A stretch of 64,000 bases of DNA from the NCBI GenBank assembly GCA_004335635.1, contig QAXH01006098.1, positions 1-64,000 of the forward strand, in the 5' to 3' direction. How positions within the stretch are numbered: position 1 is the stretch's first letter; each line of letters starts with the position of its first letter. Both the position numbers and the translations under genes were made by a program. Below, one piece after another: positions 1 through 12,700 of the stretch. This stretch comes from Chloromonas sp. AAM2. Its lineage: Eukaryota; Chlorophyta; Chlorophyceae; Chlamydomonadales; Chlamydomonadaceae. Below the pieces are notes generated by a model. The model was given only the letters and a program-made list of their open reading frames with translations, did no database searches and was not told the DNA's origin.

Positions 1-2169
1 GAGTTCAGGTCACAAGTTCAGCACATCAATGTACATGCAGCCAGACAGAGCATGTACCTCGGTCAAAGGCTCGATATCCAGCAGGACTGTGTCAACAAGC
101 TAAGCCACTACCATCAGATCAAGTTGACGGAAAGCAACCGGCTCTGCACTGCTGGTCTCCAGGGCCGCTGTTAGGTGTGAGACATGCCAACTGACCTGGT
201 GCCTTGCAGGATGGACCAGCGCCTGCCCAGGGATCAATCCTTAGACGGATGATCAAGGCCAAGCGTGAAATGTAAGTCACCAGTGAAGTGCAGCTAACAC
301 GGCAGCTCGTTGCCAGCTTGTTTTGGTTTGACAAGCAAGTGCTTTGGGTCACAGGTGTTTTGAGGCGCACAGCGCACATCAGTTGAGTTCCGGACGTGCG
401 GTATGACAAGGGCCCACTCTGCCGTGCGTGCTTGGAAGCCTTGACACGTGTACATGTGTCCCTGTATCAGCTTGGAAACAAGTGGGGAACATGCAGTGTG
501 ATGTCGTCAGCTGGCACACTGCATTTCTAGGAACGTGCTTGACGGTGCCTGCTACTGCTGTGTGCAGGGCAAAAGGCACTCAACAGCCGGGCGTGGGGCC
601 ACCCTCTGAGGCCGAACAGTTACCGGCGCGAGTTGAACAAGTGCCTGCAGCCGACCAACCAGCTGGGCAACAATGAATTGACTGGACTTTTGGGAATTTC
701 CTTCAGCGCATGTTTACAACTGACATTGTCCGTAACTGTGACCGGCACTAAGGCAGTCATGCTGGCAATCTATTCGTTATTCCATGCTGCCGTATGGCTT
801 GACTCAATGAGGTGGTTCAAAACGTTTGCTTTTCCAGTACATCGAGAGGGCTGGCCATCGCGGTGATTGCCAAGCAAAAAGAAATATATTTGCCAGTTCT
901 GGGACAATTCTCAGAGACGCCACTGGGACCAGTGTGGCAATAGAGAAAATGTTTTTTGTGAAGTTAGTGTCAGTCACTGAGTGGAATACTCAGTCTCTGT
1001 TTGCTTGCCTGTGTCTTAGAAAAACATCTGTTTTTTCTTGAGATCTGGCAACTCAGCTTACATTAAGGTCTCACTACGCGCGCGGCAAAAAAGAAGTTTG
1101 CCAGTTCTGGGACAAGTGCCAGTTCTTCTGCTATGATATGCTGATATGAAGATATGCCTGCATTCAAAGGCTGGCGTACAGAGCCTTGCTGCTAGTAGTA
1201 AGTTATTAGTCGGTGTTCTGCAAATTGTACTCGGTGAAAGAATTGGTTACAGTGGTGCCACTGCAAATTGTCCCAGAACTGGCAAACTTTTTTAGTACGG
1301 GCAACGTCGCAATGTTCCTTGACACCATTGGAGGCCAAGCATCCCGTCCGAGCATTTTTATTCCACCGGAACGTCTAAGTTTGTGATCTTAAACAACAGC
1401 CACGGGCGGCAACCCTCTATTTACAGCGTTGAGCGTTATCCCTGGATCTCCTCACATCACAAAAGAATGCCATGAAGCTGGCTCTTTCTATACGTGGCTT
1501 CCGTGCAGTCCTGGCTTGTTGGTTCTCGTGCAAGCCAATCAGGGGTGGCCAGGTATGCGAGGTTAGGGTAGCCCAGGGTAGGAACATTGAATCTCATACC
1601 TCCCAGAGCAGACATTTGCACATACTGTGTCGTGAAGCAGCGTGGAAGTGGTAATATCGACATCATCTTTCCAGCATGGACCAGTGTCAGGCACCGTCCG
1701 CGTGACCGCGCAACAACACTGCGTGGTATCCAGGTCACCAGCGGACCAAGTCACGGGTGGGCAGGCCTGCCGGGTGCCCATCCCGATGACGTCATAAGGT
1801 CTGCGACTGGCTTGCAGTCGGCTTCGCGCTGCATTGTTGTGCAGCCTGTCGTTTTCTTGTCGACCTGTCGGATTTGTTATCATCAGCCCAACTAAAGGAC
1901 ATCTTTGGTCTGAAGAGTTCTGCAGGTGATTGGGATAAGCAGGTGATAGGAAATCGTGCAATTGCCGGCCAGAAGTCTCGGCTTTAATGTTGCACCACAG
2001 GCAGAATGCACCCGGTTGGCATCGCTGTAAACAATCTGCTATGCCCCGCCTGCGCATTGTTGCACCAGCTGCGATCCCTGGCAAGGCATCAACTACTGAC
2101 CGATTGGTCATGCCGAGAGCCCCACCTCATCGCACAGGCAACCCACCGCCGGGGCATGTCCTAGAGTGG
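1..2169. other. Left-edge region with no recognised gene
   Basis: Only short open frames with no recognisable domain are seen on either strand. The 182-codon minus-strand frame at 1563-2111 shows no conserved motif. Three copies of an inverted-repeat terminus lie at 889-1287. The right part may hold the promoter and 5' UTR of the TPR gene, but I see no clear signal that fixes the transcription start. Confidence 0.5.
881..1300. mobile_element. MITE-like element cluster with three terminus copies
   Basis: The 20-base terminus TTTGCCAGTTCTGGGACAAT occurs forward at 889-908. A forward copy matching all but the last base lies at 1097-1115. A reverse-complement copy lies at about 1264-1287 and is flanked by a T run. 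The sequence just inside the first copy resembles the inside of the element at 7403. The arrangement suggests nested or rearranged insertions of a short non-coding element. No transposase frame is visible. Confidence 0.55.
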
Positions 2170-5100
2170 ATGGCCTCCTTCATCCCATGTCTCCTCATGA
2201 CCACAAGCCTGATGGTGACATGTACTCCATCAGCTTTGGCCAGACCATCATCTGCGTTCATCTCAACACCGGGCATGGCGGTGCAGGCCAGAACCCCCAT
2301 GTTCACCACAACAGAAGGCTCATACATGCCCGGAATGGCCATGTCTCCTGATGTGGGTCGGCCACAGGCTGAAGCTGTCGGTCCAGGTGTGGTGGTGGTG
2401 CGGACATGCCAGCCTATCCCACCCTTGGACCGGCCCAGCGCGTATGACCTCGGCGGCTACACGCACAGGTAAGGGACCTCAGTCAAGTGCAATGCATGAA
2501 GATGCATCAGGGAGGCATTGGCGTGACAAGGTTCAATGCGCTGGCTGCACTGCTGACACCGGCTGAATGATTAGGCCAAGATTGATGGTGGGTCCGCATC
2601 GGATCTCCAAACTACAGCTGAATATCCCGTACGCATTATATCACTGGCCAAGCCGTAGTCAAACCCAGGTACCACTTTGCGTACCTTCACACACAGGCAT
2701 GCAAGTTGCTCTGGTTACCAGGTCAAGTGTCGAGTGGATCACCGACACCGGCTGATGCCGAGTCACTTGCCTCATGTGCTATTCGCCATGTGTGGTTGCC
2801 ATGTCCCAGATCTGCCACTCAGTCCCCCACCGCCCAGACGTTGATTGACCAGGGGCTGCTGCTCGCGTACAACTTCAACCAGCTGGAGGCAAGGAAGGCC
2901 TTTGCTGCGGCACTGGAGGTAGACCCCAACTCAATCATGGCGTACTGGGGGCTCGCGTATGCACAGGGTGGGTAGTAGGCAAGCCAGCGCATGCCCAGTT
3001 TTGCAGAGATGGTGGTGATGCAGCTGCTGCGCACGGTGCACTCCACTGCGATCCGTGCAAACAGTCAGCGACTCACAAGGCTCCGGGTTGCATGGTACAG
3101 TATCCCTTGTGCTGCCCAGCTACCTCAGATGCCGCCAGCCCAGGGTGACCAATTCTGCATTTCGTATCCAGTTGTACCTGGCCTTGGCTGCTGCTATCAC
3201 AGCGACCAGCCTCGTATTGCACAGGATGCATGTAATCACCGCATCGTTTCATCCCCCTTACAGGCCCGTTCATGAACAAGGTGGCGGCGCCCCCTCCCGC
3301 CGACAACAGCTACCCAGTCTTCACAGATAAGGCAGGACTCCGTATGGCAAGGGTTCCAGAATTGATAAGAGGTGGACAGCTGCCTCAACATCCCAGCAGC
3401 AGCAGCGGCAGCAGCACATTCACAGCCGATTACTCCTCACGCCTGCCCCACTGCCTGTTCCTGTCCCTTGTCATCCCAGGAGCTGAGTGACGGGCGGCAG
3501 GCATTGGACAAGGGCCTAGCACTGGCGGAACAACAGGTGAGGATGCACGTGGTGTTGCATGTTCTTGTACTGAACAGCCTTGCGTCAAGGGACATTGTAA
3601 CAATATCATAACAGCCACCTCAGCCAAGCCTCACAAGAGGGCAGGGACTCCGGGGCAGCTTGGCGGAATACAGGGCTTGCTGATCATGTGGACGACGATG
3701 AGCGTGTGCCACATTCAAACTTGCGCGATATTCTCCATGCACAAGTATTTAACCAGGATATCAGTCACCAAAACAGGCGCATGCAATGGTACGAGTCTGC
3801 AGATCTTTACATGTTCTGCAGATCCTGGAGACCAAGCTTGCCCGCCTGTTGGGCAAGGAAGAGGAAGCCCGAATCAGGATGCTTGAGCGGGATAGGGGTG
3901 GGTGTGGGGTATGGGCGCCAGCGGCTCGTTTTCAGTGTTTGATGTAGGGCGCGGCTTGCCACTGAGCCTCACACAGTACACACAGTTGCATTGCTGACAG
4001 AGCAGCTTGGACTGGCATGGTACCGCAGCTGCCAACTGTCAAGACGTCTTGCGGCCTTGCACAGCTGTTGTGGCGAACTGTTGGACCTGGAGATGCTCGC
4101 CTGCTGGATCACTGATGCAGACATGAGCGCTCTTCAATCGGCCATCCATACCACAAGGCAGTGGTTGTTTCCTGCCTGCAGCCTACCTGCTGGCCTTTGC
4201 TCCCGTGTTCCAACATGACTCGCCGTACGGCCCCGGGTGGCTGCGTGCGAACAACGGCTTTGCACTCAGCATGGAGGTGAGGCAGTGGAGGTGCAGCACA
4301 TGCCCACATCTGTATCTGATGGCGTGGAAAAGCGACTCAGACATGGAACATGCAACGTGCCTTTGCGTATAAATGTTAGGAAGGTTTTCCAAAAACCTGC
4401 TGCAATGCGTTTGATTAGTTTGTCACTGGTGCCTGCAGGCATGGGCTGCCGATCACCCTGATGATGCCGATGCATTCGCCTTCGCAGCGGAGGCGTGGGC
4501 CAACACCCAACCCTGGTAAGCGGGCAGGGAAGGCAAGGGCAAGTGCATAACAGAACCTGGAGCAGCGGGCATAAGCAGCATAGGCTGGCTGGTTGAGGCA
4601 CCAAATCTCACCAGCCTACGTACCAACATCATGATTAAGGACTGAGGCAATGCAGCCGATTCTGTGGCAGCTTGTCTTACCTTGGCCTCAATAGAGTTCC
4701 CTCACAGCCACTGAATGGATTGCATAGCGGGGGTCCAGGTCCGTGTTGTTGCAGTTGACTTGATGGTTTTTGTGTGCCTCGCAGGGACTTCTGGCAGGCG
4801 GCTGAGCCCTCGCAGCCCAAGGGCCTGACGCCGCACATTCTTGACCTGTTGGGGCAGGCCCTGGCCATAGACCCCACCCACCCCCTGGCCGCACACCTGC
4901 TCATTCACATCACAGAGGCCTCAACAGCGGCAAATGCAGGTGAGCTGCGGGGATAGCTGTGAACACACTGGTGGGCAAGGGATGGAGTGGACGCACAGCG
5001 ACCGCTTCACAGGTTGCTTTTGAGACCATGGGACTGTGCTGCACGGGTCTCAGTACGGCGGGCACCAGCAAGCAGGCATTGTGTTGCTGATCATGCTTGC

Positions 5101-8100
5101 TGACAGCGTTGCAAGATGTTGTGCTGTCTCCTGTGGTGGGGATTGCTTCATAGTCTCCTGGCCTACTCCAGTTGCCACCCGCCCTCTCTTGTCCTTGCCA
5201 AACTGTTCTGCCTGTACTTAGGCCATGTTTTACCACTGTCTGATGTTGCCATGCAAATGTTAGCGAGTTTGTCTGTAGCACGTGCAATTTGTAAGAGAGG
5301 GCGTTTTACAAGGGTTGCATGCACCAACATGGTCTGGATCTGCCTGCCCGGCAGCCACCGCCCTGCCCGCTGCGGACATGCTGGGAGCCCGCTACGCCAG
5401 CTTTGGCCACATGGTGCACATGCCCTCCCACACGTACCTCAGGGTGAGTTTTCAACACGGCAATGCTTTCGTTGATTCCATGCCAGCTCCTGCAGCTATG
5501 GGATTTCCAACGCCGGTTTTTTTGAAGGAAATACACATGTCAGTGTGCAGCAGTTCAGTGCAAATCAGTAACAGTGGTCATGGCAACACCATCTGTACAG
5601 CCCTGTGTTCCGCATGCCGACCATTGCCACTGTCGATGTTGTCCTCATGATGTGTGTGGTTGTGCATCTTGTCAGAATGCATGAGGTCATGCATCTTGAG
5701 TGCTCAATGGTGGCAGCCTTCCGAGCAATTGCTGTGACGTGTGTTCCTTGCCATGCAGGTGGGGCGCTGGCACGACGCCTTAATAGCCAATGAGCGGGCA
5801 CTGGCTGTTGATCTGGCCCATGCAGACGCCTGCCTGGACCCGGACATGCCCTCACACAATGCGGCCATGGGCGTCTACGCGGCAGTCACGGCGGCAGAGC
5901 AGGAGCCGGCACTCAGACTGGCAGCTGACCTGACTGCGTTCCCATCCACCTTTGGTGCCTCGTACATGAGTGAGGGTGAGGAGTGCGGGACATGAATTCA
6001 GAGCAGGGTGCAGCGTTGCAGGGTTTGCTGGTATGATACTGTGCACTGAACACGGACGCTCACACACCAATGCGTGGTACCAACATGGGTGTTGCCCTTC
6101 GCGGCTCACCCACCTGTGACACTATCAATCAATGACACCGAGCGCATTTATTGTACCCACACCGATACATGGTACTGCCTTGTAAGGTGCCCTTTGCGGC
6201 TCTTTCTTGACACCCAGAATTCATGTGTTTTGTGTAGGTCGTGACCGCCTGCTGCTGCCGCTGGCGCAGCTGCGGTTTGCGTTGTGGCCGCAGCTGGCGC
6301 CCCTGACAGCCCAGGACCTGGACCAGTCACGGGACGGCGTCATGCTGCCACCCAACGCGCTGCCCTTCGAGCAGGTGCGTTCCTGTTCTTGGAATAGCAG
6401 CCCAATGCTTTGCGGTTGTGATTGTACCTGCGATCCAGCTTGCGCACCAGAGCAGTAATGGAAGAACCGGGTATCATGCAAGTGGCCTTGCCTGCCATGC
6501 AATGCTGACCCTCAGGCCATGTACCACTACATTGACACCATGAGGCTCGCGGCGCGGGCAGTTGGAGAGACGGAGGGAGGATCAACAGCCACCGCTGACA
6601 GGTGTGATGTGGGGCGGACTTTGCTGTCACAATCATTCTATGGCATGTGCACGTTTTTGCTGACATGTCGTACTTGGTTTGATCTGAACTCTGTACGCCC
6701 TTCAAGGGACACGTCACGTGCATCAGCCCACCCTTCCATTGAAGCGGGGTGAGTGACACCTACAGCATCAGAGATTTGTTCCTCTCCAGCGCCTCACTCT
6801 TACCTGAGGTCAGTCATCAATTGAATGGAAAGCTGACTGAAAGTGTGATTTGCACGTTCGCAGCGCTCGAGAAGCGTTGAGCCGACTGCAGGCTGTGGTC
6901 TTGAGTCTCCCCGATGACACGGTCACGCTGCCAGGACAGGGGCTGGGCGTGTACAGCTTAGCGTTCAAGCTGGTGGCAACGCAAGCAGAGCAGGTGCACT
7001 CTGCGGTATCCGGAGACAGTAACCCAGCATGACCTGCACGTCAGCCGCGTAGTTGCAGCGCTGCAGGTGTCAGGCGGGTCAGGCTTGTGACATCACACGG
7101 AGTCGGTGCACAAGGGGACACCGCTTTGCATGCAGGTGGCACAAGCGCGTCTGGCCGTGCTTGCTGGCGATTGGGACGCAGCGGCGCAGCTGCTGGCTAG
7201 GGCGGTGGCCACGGAGGGGAGCGGGGGGTACACGGAGCCGCCACGCGTATCACAGCCACAGGTGCGGCAACCGAGGGATTGATGAAACTGGTGTGTGTGG
7301 GCTCTGAGATGGCTCGAATATGCTTGATTCAGGCGGTATGTGCTGGTTGGCAGAGTGTGGAGTTGCACAATATGCACACATGCACATGGGGAAAAAAAGA
7401 TGTTTGCCAGTTCTGGGACAATTTGCAGGAACGACACGGGAGTCAGTGCTGGATACGGGAAAACCGTGGAACCGTGCACATCCCAGTCTCACGCCACACT
7501 GCTGCAAACGCAACAATCACTATCTCTGTCCACGTCCACAGGCCAATGCCCTGAGGTTGTCCCTTTTCCCTGTCTACCACACTGGCCCCACAGGCGTTTC
7601 TTCAAATTGTCCCAGAACTGGAAAACATGTTTTTGGTTGATGACGGAGCACATGTCAACTTCTTGTTCAAGTTAACCTTATGACGTGTGTGCCTGGTGCA
7701 GATGAGTTTAGTGCCTGCTGCTGCAGGCTGTCTCGAGCACGTATCCAGTTCTGCTCAAACAGAAGCATCTCATGTGCCTGCCTCCTGTTTGCAGGGCGAG
7801 TGCCTAGGCTGGGTGCTGCTCAAGTCAGGCCAGCTGCCTCAGGCAGCAGCGGCATACCTCAAGGTACTGGGGAACTGCAAACACTGTGGCCACAGTCTCT
7901 CACTCATTCCATGCAGCAACTGGTGCCATATGCCGCCTGGCTGGTCCTGCTGCCCAACAGCAACCGCAACCGCCTCTGACGTGCCTGCCTCCGCCTTCCT
8001 GCCGACACATCTTGGCAACAATATATTGCATGGTCTCTACAACTGCTGGTGGGCCTGTATCTCATTTCCACTATCTGCATCTCTTGCCCACTGTCGTGCG

Positions 8101-8421
8101 ACTGACGTTTGATCTAGAAATGTACACCATGCTCGGCTGCATGTCCTGTGGCAGGTGCTTGAGCAGTACCCTCGGTCTGCCTGGGCCCTCACCGGCCTCC
8201 GGGACGTTCACCGGGCGGTGGAGGAAGCACGCAGCACGGGCCAGGCGCCCGACCTGCCCGCTGACACTCCCAGCCAGGCACAGGTGGAAGCGCTGCTCAC
8301 ACAGCTCAAGGAGGAGTCCCAGGGACAGGCAGTGGACTTGCCCAGCAGCTGCCCTGCGTTTTCCGTACCCGATGCGATCAGCTTGGTCGCATCTGGGGAG
8401 GCTATGGGCATGTCAGCGTGA
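2170..8421 (+). CDS. Bacterial-style tetratricopeptide repeat (TPR) protein
   Basis: The model has 16 exons and about 701 aa. Exons: 2170-2468 (start uncertain), 2810-2967, 3264-3331, 3480-3536, 3822-3897, 4182-4276, 4439-4515, 4785-4939, 5355-5443, 5759-5975 (or 5969), 6238-6374, 6516-6601, 6864-6993, 7136-7261, 7795-7863, 8155-8421. The joined product matches a TPR family known mainly from bacteria. Landmarks in order are PSAYDLGGYTHR, AYNFNQLEARKAFAAALEVD, a central PTHPLAAHLLIHITEAS, HMVHMPSHTYLRVGRWHDA, then GGYTEPPRV and a C-terminal VLEQYPRSAWALTGL. These are helix-turn-helix TPR units expected to bind protein partners; no catalytic residues are seen. Exon 1 is reliable only from about position 2420. 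Upstream of that the frame is open but unlike the family, so the real start could lie in another exon. The exon 3 donor at 3332 is GC rather than GT; it is the only choice found that keeps frame. No function is known to me. Confidence 0.85.
7388..7640. mobile_element. MITE-like element in a TPR-gene intron
   Basis: About 250 bp in the intron between 7261 and 7795 is bounded by inverted repeats. The left arm carries TTTGCCAGTTCTGGGACAAT at 7403-7422. The right arm at 7603-7626 is its near-perfect reverse complement. Similarity extends outward through an A-rich/T-rich edge and inward through TTGNAGNAACG, giving arms of roughly 40 bp. There is no coding potential between them. The structure fits a non-autonomous DNA transposon. 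I could not define a target-site duplication with confidence. Confidence 0.7.
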
Positions 8422-9795
8422 CTGGAGCGGGAATGATGCTGGCCACAATGTGTTCCAAGGAGACCGTGATGCAACAGCCGGATGGTGACAAGCAGCCCTG
8501 GAAGGCTTGTTGGTCACGCGCAGGCAAGCCCTAGAAGGCTTGCGGCACTGGACGTAGCTGGTTGCTATGTTGTTCACAATCTTGACTCCGTTTGTGAAGC
8601 AGCCATCACGAAGCCACATGTCTATTGTTTGATGACTTACTGAATTTATTGCTGTTGAAGCCACAAGTTACGATTAGTATCGTTGTGAAGTCCATTTTGT
8701 TGCTGACGGTCAATCAAAACTTTTTGCTCCGGCAAGTATTGCCTGGAGACAGACTAGTTGGTGCTTGGAGTGCTAACTGGACACTAGTGCCAACGTCATG
8801 TATAATCAAATTGCATATGACACTCGTTGGCACTCTTGCTCATGTTTTTATTATGTTTTCTTCCTGCTTGTGAACTATAGTTTGGCGACCCTGGGGTTCA
8901 GATTGGCTTTCCTCATCTAGGGCCTTGCAAGGCATGCTGGAGGCATCGCTGAGGATGCGGCTAGAGCATGGAGAGTCCAACCAGAGGATACCAGTATTGG
9001 TTGTTTACACACCAACCACGGGCTGTGATTTCCCTTACAGCTGTCAATGTATATGCTGGTGATTGCACATGAAGTGAAAAGAAGATGTTTGCCAGTTCTG
9101 GGACAGGTTAGGCTTGCTCACGATGTAGAACCGGACGGCAGACCTTGTGAACCTTGCCTTGGTCTTTGAGTGAGACCTTAAGCTACGTCCATGCCCATTC
9201 TGACCAATTTAGCATTCACGGGATGTAACCTGCCGCAGTTGAACTGTGGATTTCAAGGGCAGAATTGTTGGCGTCAGGCACCTGTGCCCACGCGGGATGC
9301 AGTTTGCTGGATCCACACCTTGGACAGGCCGGCACATTGAACCTCACAGATGCAGGGTGCGTTGCAGGGTGTTGCTGCCTTACTGTGTCCTGATGTCTGA
9401 AAGCCGATGAGCATGCATATAGGTCATGCCCACAGTCTTGTACCGGTAGGGGGGGATTGATCGAATCGCACGATATCGTACCGAAATTGTCTGCGGCATC
9501 CCAAGCAAGAGACTGTAACGCAAGCAATACGCTTTGGTGCAAGCAAAGAGTCAAGTCCTGACGAGCGAGTAAACAAACAATTAAACAAACAATGAACACT
9601 CCTCCTTCTGAGAGAGGAGTTCTATCCGTGGACAAAGAGGACACACGGCCAAACAGCGCAAGCCTGTTTAAAGACACGCATCCCAACCACGATTTCGCGT
9701 GCTCCGCTGAAAGAGAGTGACATGTGAGACAAGTGTGCATATGCAGCTAGTATGGTTTGGCATAGCCTCGCGTCACAATCTATAAGAGCCTTGCC
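8422..9795. other. Spacer between TPR and SDR genes
   Basis: This should hold the TPR-gene 3' UTR and the SDR promoter. It contains a solo copy of the repeat terminus at 9088-9106, a short AAACAAACAA-rich stretch near 9570-9595, and a 7-bp-stem hairpin at 9598-9620. A TATAAGAG stretch at 9781 lies only 15 bp before the SDR start codon, too close to be an ordinary TATA box unless the leader is tiny. The 174-codon minus-strand frame at 9216-9740 has no recognisable domain. Confidence 0.5.
9088..9182. repeat. Solo copy of the TTTGCCAGTTCTGGGACA terminus
   Basis: TTTGCCAGTTCTGGGACA begins at 9088 after the same A-rich, GATG edge seen at 7403. GTGAGACCTTAAG at 9171-9183 is the reverse complement of a sequence beside the copy near 1056-1070. 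No second terminus was found nearby, so this is a fragment or degenerate copy. Confidence 0.5.
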
Positions 9796-12700
9796 ATGAT
9801 GCAGCCAAATCCAAGCTTGCCTTACGCCATCGTGACAGGCGGCAGCAAAGGCATAGGTGAGCCTGCCTTCAGGTCAGCATTGCTGACAACTGAATTGTTG
9901 ACAACCTGCCGTAGGCACCTGCGGCAACTCTCTCTCATTCGGTCATTGCCTCACATGCAAGCCATGTGATGCCAACACATTTGATGTGGCATTGAGCATG
10001 GCCAACACGATGTGACACAAAATATACCTGGTGGTTGACTAGGAAGTTCGATTGAAGGCTGTTGGCCACTGTCTTCATGCATGCCAGACCACTGTACTCA
10101 TGAGCTCGATTTCCTGCAGGGCGGGAAACCGTCAAGGGCCTCATGGCTCATGGGTGTCACGTGGTGATGGCTGCCAGGGACATGGACACGTGCCAGGCCG
10201 TGGCCAGAGAGCTGGAGGTATCCAAGCTCCCGGGCACCTGTGCTTGTGCCAAACTGGACTTGGAAGGTGTGATACCTAGAACATGTACCATATAGGCCTA
10301 TCCTTTGAACGACATTCAAGACACAATGGCAGACTTGCTCGCCATAGCCAGGCTCAGGATGCGGATAGGCATTTTTTCAACCATGCCTGAGGTGAACGCA
10401 TATCAAATACAGTTCAGGGGACAAGCAACAATGTCGCATCATTGCTAGCAGCACAAGACCTCGGACTTTCAGACCAGAAATATTCTGATTTGTGGGGGCG
10501 TCATGAAATGGATGCCACCTGATGTGTCAAGCCTGACTTTCACCACATACTTGATGGTTTCCAGGGGCAGGCAGGTTGTTGTCATGGCAGTATTGTCACC
10601 TGGGACTCTGGAACCTGAACTGATGCAGTTTCTGATTTGCTCCTGACAAGTTGTTGATTGTTGTTCCGCAAGCGCTGCACCCAATGACAAGCACGCGCCG
10701 GGCTTTGCAGATCCTGGTTCAATTCAAAAGTTTGCTGCTACGCAAAAGGAGGAGCTGAGGAGGCGTGGTGCATCACTGCAAGTCCTGGTCAACAACGCAG
10801 GTGTGCCAGTACACTTTTGATTCCGGCCACTGGGCAGGAGGTCTGCTTGTTTTGGCTTGACGCATTGAACCGTTGATATGGTGTGCAAGCGTTTTGGCAT
10901 GTGCCTCCGGTAAACCGGCATTGACAGTGCAACGGTGACAACAGCAGTTGATGTACTGATGCATGATTCAACACTGCGCGGTCACATGATGGAGTGTACT
11001 TAACAGGCACATACAGCGTTGCAGGCGTTGCAGTGATAAGTTGTTCAGCAACACAAACTCACGGGCACAAAGAGCAAGTAGGCAACTGACTGCAAGGTGT
11101 GGGTACTGCATGGGCACAGTGACGCTTGAATGGCGCATTTCTGAATTCGTCGTCCTTGTCTGGCTTTGAGGTTGTGCCTGGTGCGTCTCCAGGGGTGATG
11201 GGTGTGGGGTACACGGCTGCGGGCGAGGATCGTCACATGCGCTGCAACCACCTGGGTCCCTTCATGCTCACACACCTGCTGGGTGACGCGCTGGGCCCCG
11301 GCTCGCGGGTGGTGTGTGTGGCCAGCCGGATGCACAGCAGAGGCGTCCTGGAGTTTGACACACAAGGCAAATTGGTAAACAGGCAAAAGCCGTGGTGAGT
11401 GAACATTTATGGGAACATGAGCGCAGTGTACCTGAAACGTCTGGGGCATGCTTGTCAACTTGTTGCATGACTGGAATGGTCATCTATTTGCGTGGTGTAC
11501 GAGCAGGTGCATGTGGGTCATTGCAGATGAAGACTGTGCAACACTGTGCGGCATGTGACTCTTGCAGCTCCCGTCAGCAGCACCAGCACAGCCATGGGTC
11601 CCTTGGCACTGCTACAGCATGCATGCAGCTCATGCTCGGGCGGCCATACAGCAGGTACATGTGCTCCGGGGCTGAATGGAGCCACCAACTGGCAGCCCAC
11701 TTGTGGCCACAGGGTTTGGCGGTATGCCGACAGCAAGCTGGCCAATGTTGTGTTCACCGCGGAGCTGCAGAGAAGGTGGACAGACCGGGGCGTCAGGGCA
11801 GTGTCAGGTAGGACTCGACGCTCAGAGCCACACCAGCAATCATCACCCTGAGCCTAGGGTTGTTCACCCATCCTCTCAGTACCAGGTAGGGCTGCCACCC
11901 GGAGCCTGGGACACCGTCCACTGGCTGTGCTGCTATTGTGCCCTTTATTATCAAAGTTTGCAGCTCTTTTAGATAAAGATGGCAAGCTGTAACGTCTTGT
12001 CCTGCAATCTGTGCTGCAGTCAGCCCTGGCTTCGTGTCCACCAATTTGTTCACCAGCCTGCCCTGGCCGCTCAACTATCTTGTCATGCCCATCACCCCCC
12101 TCATTGGCCGCACACCAGCCAAGGTGTGAGAGGGTCAGGGAAGCTGAGGGCTGCTATCTAGAGTTCTGAATACCAGAAGCCTGCGTGCCAGCAGTTGTCA
12201 AATGTGCGCACTCGCCTCTCAGTGTTGTGCCATTTGGCATGCACACTGCCACCCTGTCAACAGTAGTCAGGCCAGGCTGCATGTTCGTAAGCTTTTGCAC
12301 ATAACCCTGGCACAGCTCCTGGCACCTGTGCATTGCATTTGGCGGATGCATCAGGGGGCTGAAACGGTCATCTGGGCAGCCACCAGCCCGGACGTGACAG
12401 GCAGTGCGGAGCAGCTGTTGCTACACGACTGCGAACCCTACCAACCGTTGGTGAGGAGCTGATCAGAACGGGCAAAGGACATGCATAGACGGCAAGGGGT
12501 GCAATTTGCAGGAAAACTGCCATGGCACAGCACGCAGATAATGCTGGCCTAAACTGTCCTTGCTTTTTACAACTGTCCCTAAAAGGTCTTGACAGTATAG
12601 CCCAGGTGGCCCATACAAGGAGCTGCTTTCCCACAGTTCACTGACCGACCCTGACAACAACACGTTCATGGTGGCTGGCCGTCAGCAGCAGCCGTTGCTC

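Noticed and set aside
1563..2111. 182-codon minus-strand open frame
   Set aside because: No domain, no conserved motif and no splice-supported extension.
9216..9740. 174-codon minus-strand open frame
   Set aside because: Cys/Ser/His-rich without a recognisable fold; likely chance in a spacer.
9781..9788. TATAAGAG as a TATA box for the SDR gene
   Set aside because: It lies only 15 bp from the start codon, too close for a normal promoter unless the leader is almost absent.
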